64,000 nucleotides of DNA from Bolinopsis microptera (lineage: Eukaryota > Ctenophora > Tentaculata > Lobata > Bolinopsidae): contig NC_087077.1 of the NCBI RefSeq assembly GCF_026151205.1, positions 18,700,975 to 18,764,974 of the forward strand. Direction: 5' to 3'. Made by a program: the position numbers and the translations under genes. Every line of letters starts with the position of its first letter. The stretch's first letter is position 1. The notes under the pieces are model-generated. The model was given only the letters and a program-made list of their open reading frames with translations, searched no databases and was not told where the DNA came from. Positions 61,368 to 64,000 of the stretch are shown here, piece by piece.

Positions 61368-61889
61368 CTAGAAAGGGTAAACACGGTTAGAAGTATTCCA
61401 TCACAAAAGAGAGATAAATGTGTGATCAGAAATAACAGATTCCGCCCAGGTAATGTATTGCAGCAGCATCTGTACTACGCTTTACACTTTTATCTGATCT
61501 TATCTCTTATCTGATCATCCATATATAATATATAATCCAAGAGTACCATACCATTTACCAATATCTACGTCGATTATATAAGATGTATGCTAAAGCACAT
61601 TCAGGAGCCTTTATATTCAAAAGCGAGTAATACAATTGTGTCATGAAATTGATATGAAACAAAAGGATCATCAAATATAGTTTTAACAAAATTAGAGGGT
61701 GTAAATTATATCGAAAAGAAGAAGCAACAAGTCCAATATTTATATAAAAATCCGTGTGTTGCCAAGAGAAAGGGAATAAATATCTCATGAATTTGTTTTT
61801 ATTTATTTATTTTTAAAATTAACGGTTTTTAACTTTTTAAACTTTTTTATATGTAAATAAATTTTGACAATTATGTTAGTTATAGAATT

Positions 61890-62019
61890 TGTTTGTTTTT
61901 TAATGACGAAGGCTGTGAAATGTTCACAGTTCTGATAATGAGGAAATCAGAAAGAATGTTTAAAACTAGTGATGATGTTTATGTCATTATTCTTAATCTA
62001 ATCTAATCTAATCTAATCA
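61890..62019 (+). repeat. LINE 3'-end-like sequence with (TAATC)n tail
   Basis: Two consecutive small hairpins (CTGTGAA / TTCACAG and TTCTGAT / ATCAGAA) are followed after about 50 bases by TAATCTAATCTAATCTAATC. Hairpins plus a short-repeat tail are typical of CR1/L2-type 3' ends. The coding part could not be traced. Confidence 0.4.
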
Positions 62020-62562
62020 TCGAAGTGGAACATTGAATATCCACTTCTATGTCCAATACTCCTTTTAACTACAGGTGGACTGGGAAGAGAATCAAATATC
62101 CTTTTCAAGAAGCTAGCTGATAAACTTTATAGGCAGTAACTTTTTTATAGAGCGAAATTCGACCTCATGAGATCACAGCCATTGCTCTTAGCGGAGAAAA
62201 AGGGTTTTTTAAAAATAGTTATGTGGCCAAGATAGCATATATTTCGATAATAACCATTGCTGAAATTATTTATGTATATCGTTCTTACAATTCACTCAAC
62301 TAACGACTCTTACTAACCTCCTTAAACACTAAACCCGATTCTCGCTATAAACTAACTACTCACTAAAACTACTACACTAAAATATCACTAAATAATCCCA
62401 AACTGAATGTCTTTACTTCCTAAAATATAATACTAAATAAAACTATGTTTAAACACTTCCTTCTTCTTCTAGGTTACTCTCTTCTATTGTTGTGATGCTT
62501 ACACTCCTTATAGCCGTCTCCTATTTCTTCTCTTCAATACATTTCCACTACAATAATAAAAA

Positions 62563-63090
62563 TACCTAATCAAATCAAAATCAAATCAAAATATATTGAC
62601 ACAAATAAAACATCATCACACATTATCAAAAATATATCTACTAAAGTTTTAAAATTATCTAAAATCTATTGGCCTAAACAACCAAGTTAAAATGAATCTA
62701 ATTTACATACTTTCCACTACTATATAAGTTGATAAAGCGTTTTTTAGGAACATGAGGATTACACATAAGATATTCGTTGTGCTTCTCTTTATTAGTAGCA
62801 TAATTTAATCCCTCAATCTTTCCTAATACTTCGTCCGAAACATACCAAAAATGACTATCATTTACAGATCCGTTTAACATAGTCTCTTAATTGAAAGCCT
62901 CTAATCTTATTTTAAAACTTAACACTGTCCCATAATTCTTGACATCCGAGGGGAGTTTGTTCCAATATGGTCTCACCCTCTCCGGAAGAAAAGAACTATG
63001 GACTTTCTTCATTTTACTGCTACTTTCACTGCATCTACTGTTTGATTCCACATTAAGACCAGATCTGCTCATACTGAACAAACCAGCACC
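62563..63090 (-). pseudogene. 3' fragment of a LINE ORF2
   Basis: The minus-strand frame reads SSFLPERVRPYWNKLPSDVK, then LSFKIRLEAF, TAA, then continues in the same frame to TAG at 62698. The block F(x)ERVxxYWNxLPSDV with SFKxRL is the conserved C-terminal end of CR1/L2-type LINE proteins. A TTTTGATTTTGATTTGATT tail near 62563-62590 marks the 3' end. It is 5'-truncated and carries one internal stop. Not the same family as the AlkB LINE, whose tail differs. Confidence 0.7.
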
Positions 63091-63717
63091 TATGATTCAT
63101 AAGAAATACAATTAATATGAATCATCTGTAACATAAAAAATAAATAAACCTACAACCATCATGAAACTATAAGTAAAATACAATTTTTACACTTCACAGG
63201 CTAGCACACCTTCTACTAGCCACTACAGTTAGTACACCTTCCTACTAGACTCCGAGACACCTACTCCCGGGAAGTTCCTCTCCCGCTGGATCTCAGTCCT
63301 AGTCTCTCTTCATCACTTCTTCTCTCTTTACATATTAAGAAACTGTTTACACCATTAAAATATTCAAAACCCCTGGAACTCTTTACATATGCTATAATAT
63401 ATATTATATGACAATCCTTCAACAACATGACAATCATATAATCTCATAACACACATATTATAGTTGATGAGCAGTTGATGAGTACAAGGTCATGTGATTA
63501 TGACATCACCTGAGCTGCAGATTGTTTTTATAATTTATAATTTAATTTTGCTTGAATTTTAGGCAAAATTTTCAGTGGTATACTCATTTGATGTCCATGT
63601 GTAAGCTTTAAAGTGTAAATGGGAAGATGGGGATAAATGGGAAATGGGATCTCTGTATTTTTGTCTCTCGGGCAGTTGTTGAGTGCACTGGGTAACAAAC
63701 AACTATTTAGGTGCAAA
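63091..63717. promoter_or_regulatory. upstream region of the RanBP2-finger gene
   Basis: Contains TCATGTGATTATGACATCA near 63490, with CRE-like TGACATCA and an E-box-like CATGTG, about 230 bases before the ATG. No TATA box at a clear position. A T-rich tract and AG near 63562 could be a 5' UTR acceptor. Assignment as promoter is inference. Confidence 0.3.
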
Positions 63718-64000
63718 ATGAGTCGGTATGAAGAGCGTGGTGATTATGGTGGCGGCAGATATGAGCGTCGGGATGATAGGTCATCTAGGGGTGCACCTCA
63801 GCGAAGAGCTGGAGATTGGGACTGTGATGACTGTGGATTCCATAATTATTCCAGTAGGAGTGAGTGTTTCAAGTGCAGAGTACCCAAGAGCGGCGGAGGT
63901 GGTGGAGGTGGAGGAGGTGGTAGAAGATCCCACTCTAGATCTCCTCCTCGCAGAGATAGAAGTGATAGATCCCCTCCTCGTAGTTATGGTGGCGGTGGTG
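63718..64000 (+). CDS. RanBP2-type zinc-finger, Gly/Arg/Ser-rich RNA-binding protein (5' part)
   Basis: Open from ATG at 63718 to the window edge (94 codons visible). Residues 1-32 are Arg/Asp/Gly-rich (MSRYEERGDYGGGRYERRDD). Residues 33-57 form a RanBP2-type zinc finger: DWDCDDCGFHNYSSRSECFK and a final Cys, i.e. W, C-x2-C, Asn, C-x2-C. Ten Gly then follow, and an SR-like region (RRSHSRSPPRRDRSDRSPPR). RanBP2 fingers of this type bind single-stranded RNA, as in ZRANB2 and the FUS/EWS/TAF15 family; Arg/Gly and Arg/Ser tracts fit a nuclear splicing or RNP protein. An RRM may follow outside the window. The start is supported by the preceding A-rich context (GCAAAATG). Codon use is normal and there are no stops. 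The exact orthologue is not decided. Confidence 0.88.
   Translation, partial: MSRYEERGDYGGGRYERRDDRSSRGAPQRRAGDWDCDDCGFHNYSSRSECFKCRVPKSGGGGGGGGGGRRSHSRSPPRRDRSDRSPPRSYGGGG

Overview
The window looks like AT-rich, gene-poor, repeat-rich DNA from an animal, probably an invertebrate. It has split genes with GT-AG introns, LINEs of several clades, short inverted-repeat transposons, a Ty1/copia-type gag fragment and very long microsatellites. There is no bacterial operon layout, CRISPR array or rRNA. I cannot name the species.

Three host transcription units can be assembled by eye on the minus strand, and a fourth gene starts on the plus strand at the right edge. (1) A seven-exon gene (50612 down to 19676) encodes a 262-residue protein with an N-terminal SAM-like domain; all six junctions are GT-AG and phase-consistent, and one intron is 24.3 kb. 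(2) A tentative four-exon small gene (14998 down to 6654) ends 72 bases before an AATAAA. (3) Two exons with a 100-base intron (61367 to 61096) form the 3' end of an unrecognised gene. (4) At 63718 the 5' end of an RNA-binding-type protein begins, with a RanBP2 zinc finger, Gly runs and Arg/Ser repeats; it runs off the window.

The most striking element is a CR1/L2-like LINE at about 51956-57650. Its ORF1 joins a PHD-type finger, a complete-looking AlkB-type 2-oxoglutarate/Fe(II) dioxygenase domain and an SGNH esterase domain. ORF2 has a second PHD-like finger, an AP-type endonuclease and a reverse transcriptase whose catalytic FADD segment has been deleted, so this copy is dead. Other retroelements are a 5'-truncated RTE-like LINE (8904-10170), an RNase H LINE remnant with a 13-bp target-site duplication (21852-23818), LINE 3' ends near 62.0 and 62.6-63.1 kb, and a broken gag.

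Most other structure is inverted or tandem repeat: a 3.3-kb foldback element (33570-36905), a perfect 294-bp palindrome (28229-28522), two hAT-type MITEs with 8-bp target duplications, a mariner-type MITE, a tiny 46-bp palindrome with an 8-bp duplication, and more than ten minisatellites. The palindrome CACGTG is conspicuously frequent, both scattered and inside two minisatellites and one MITE terminus. Long stretches of intron and intergenic DNA show nothing I can assign.
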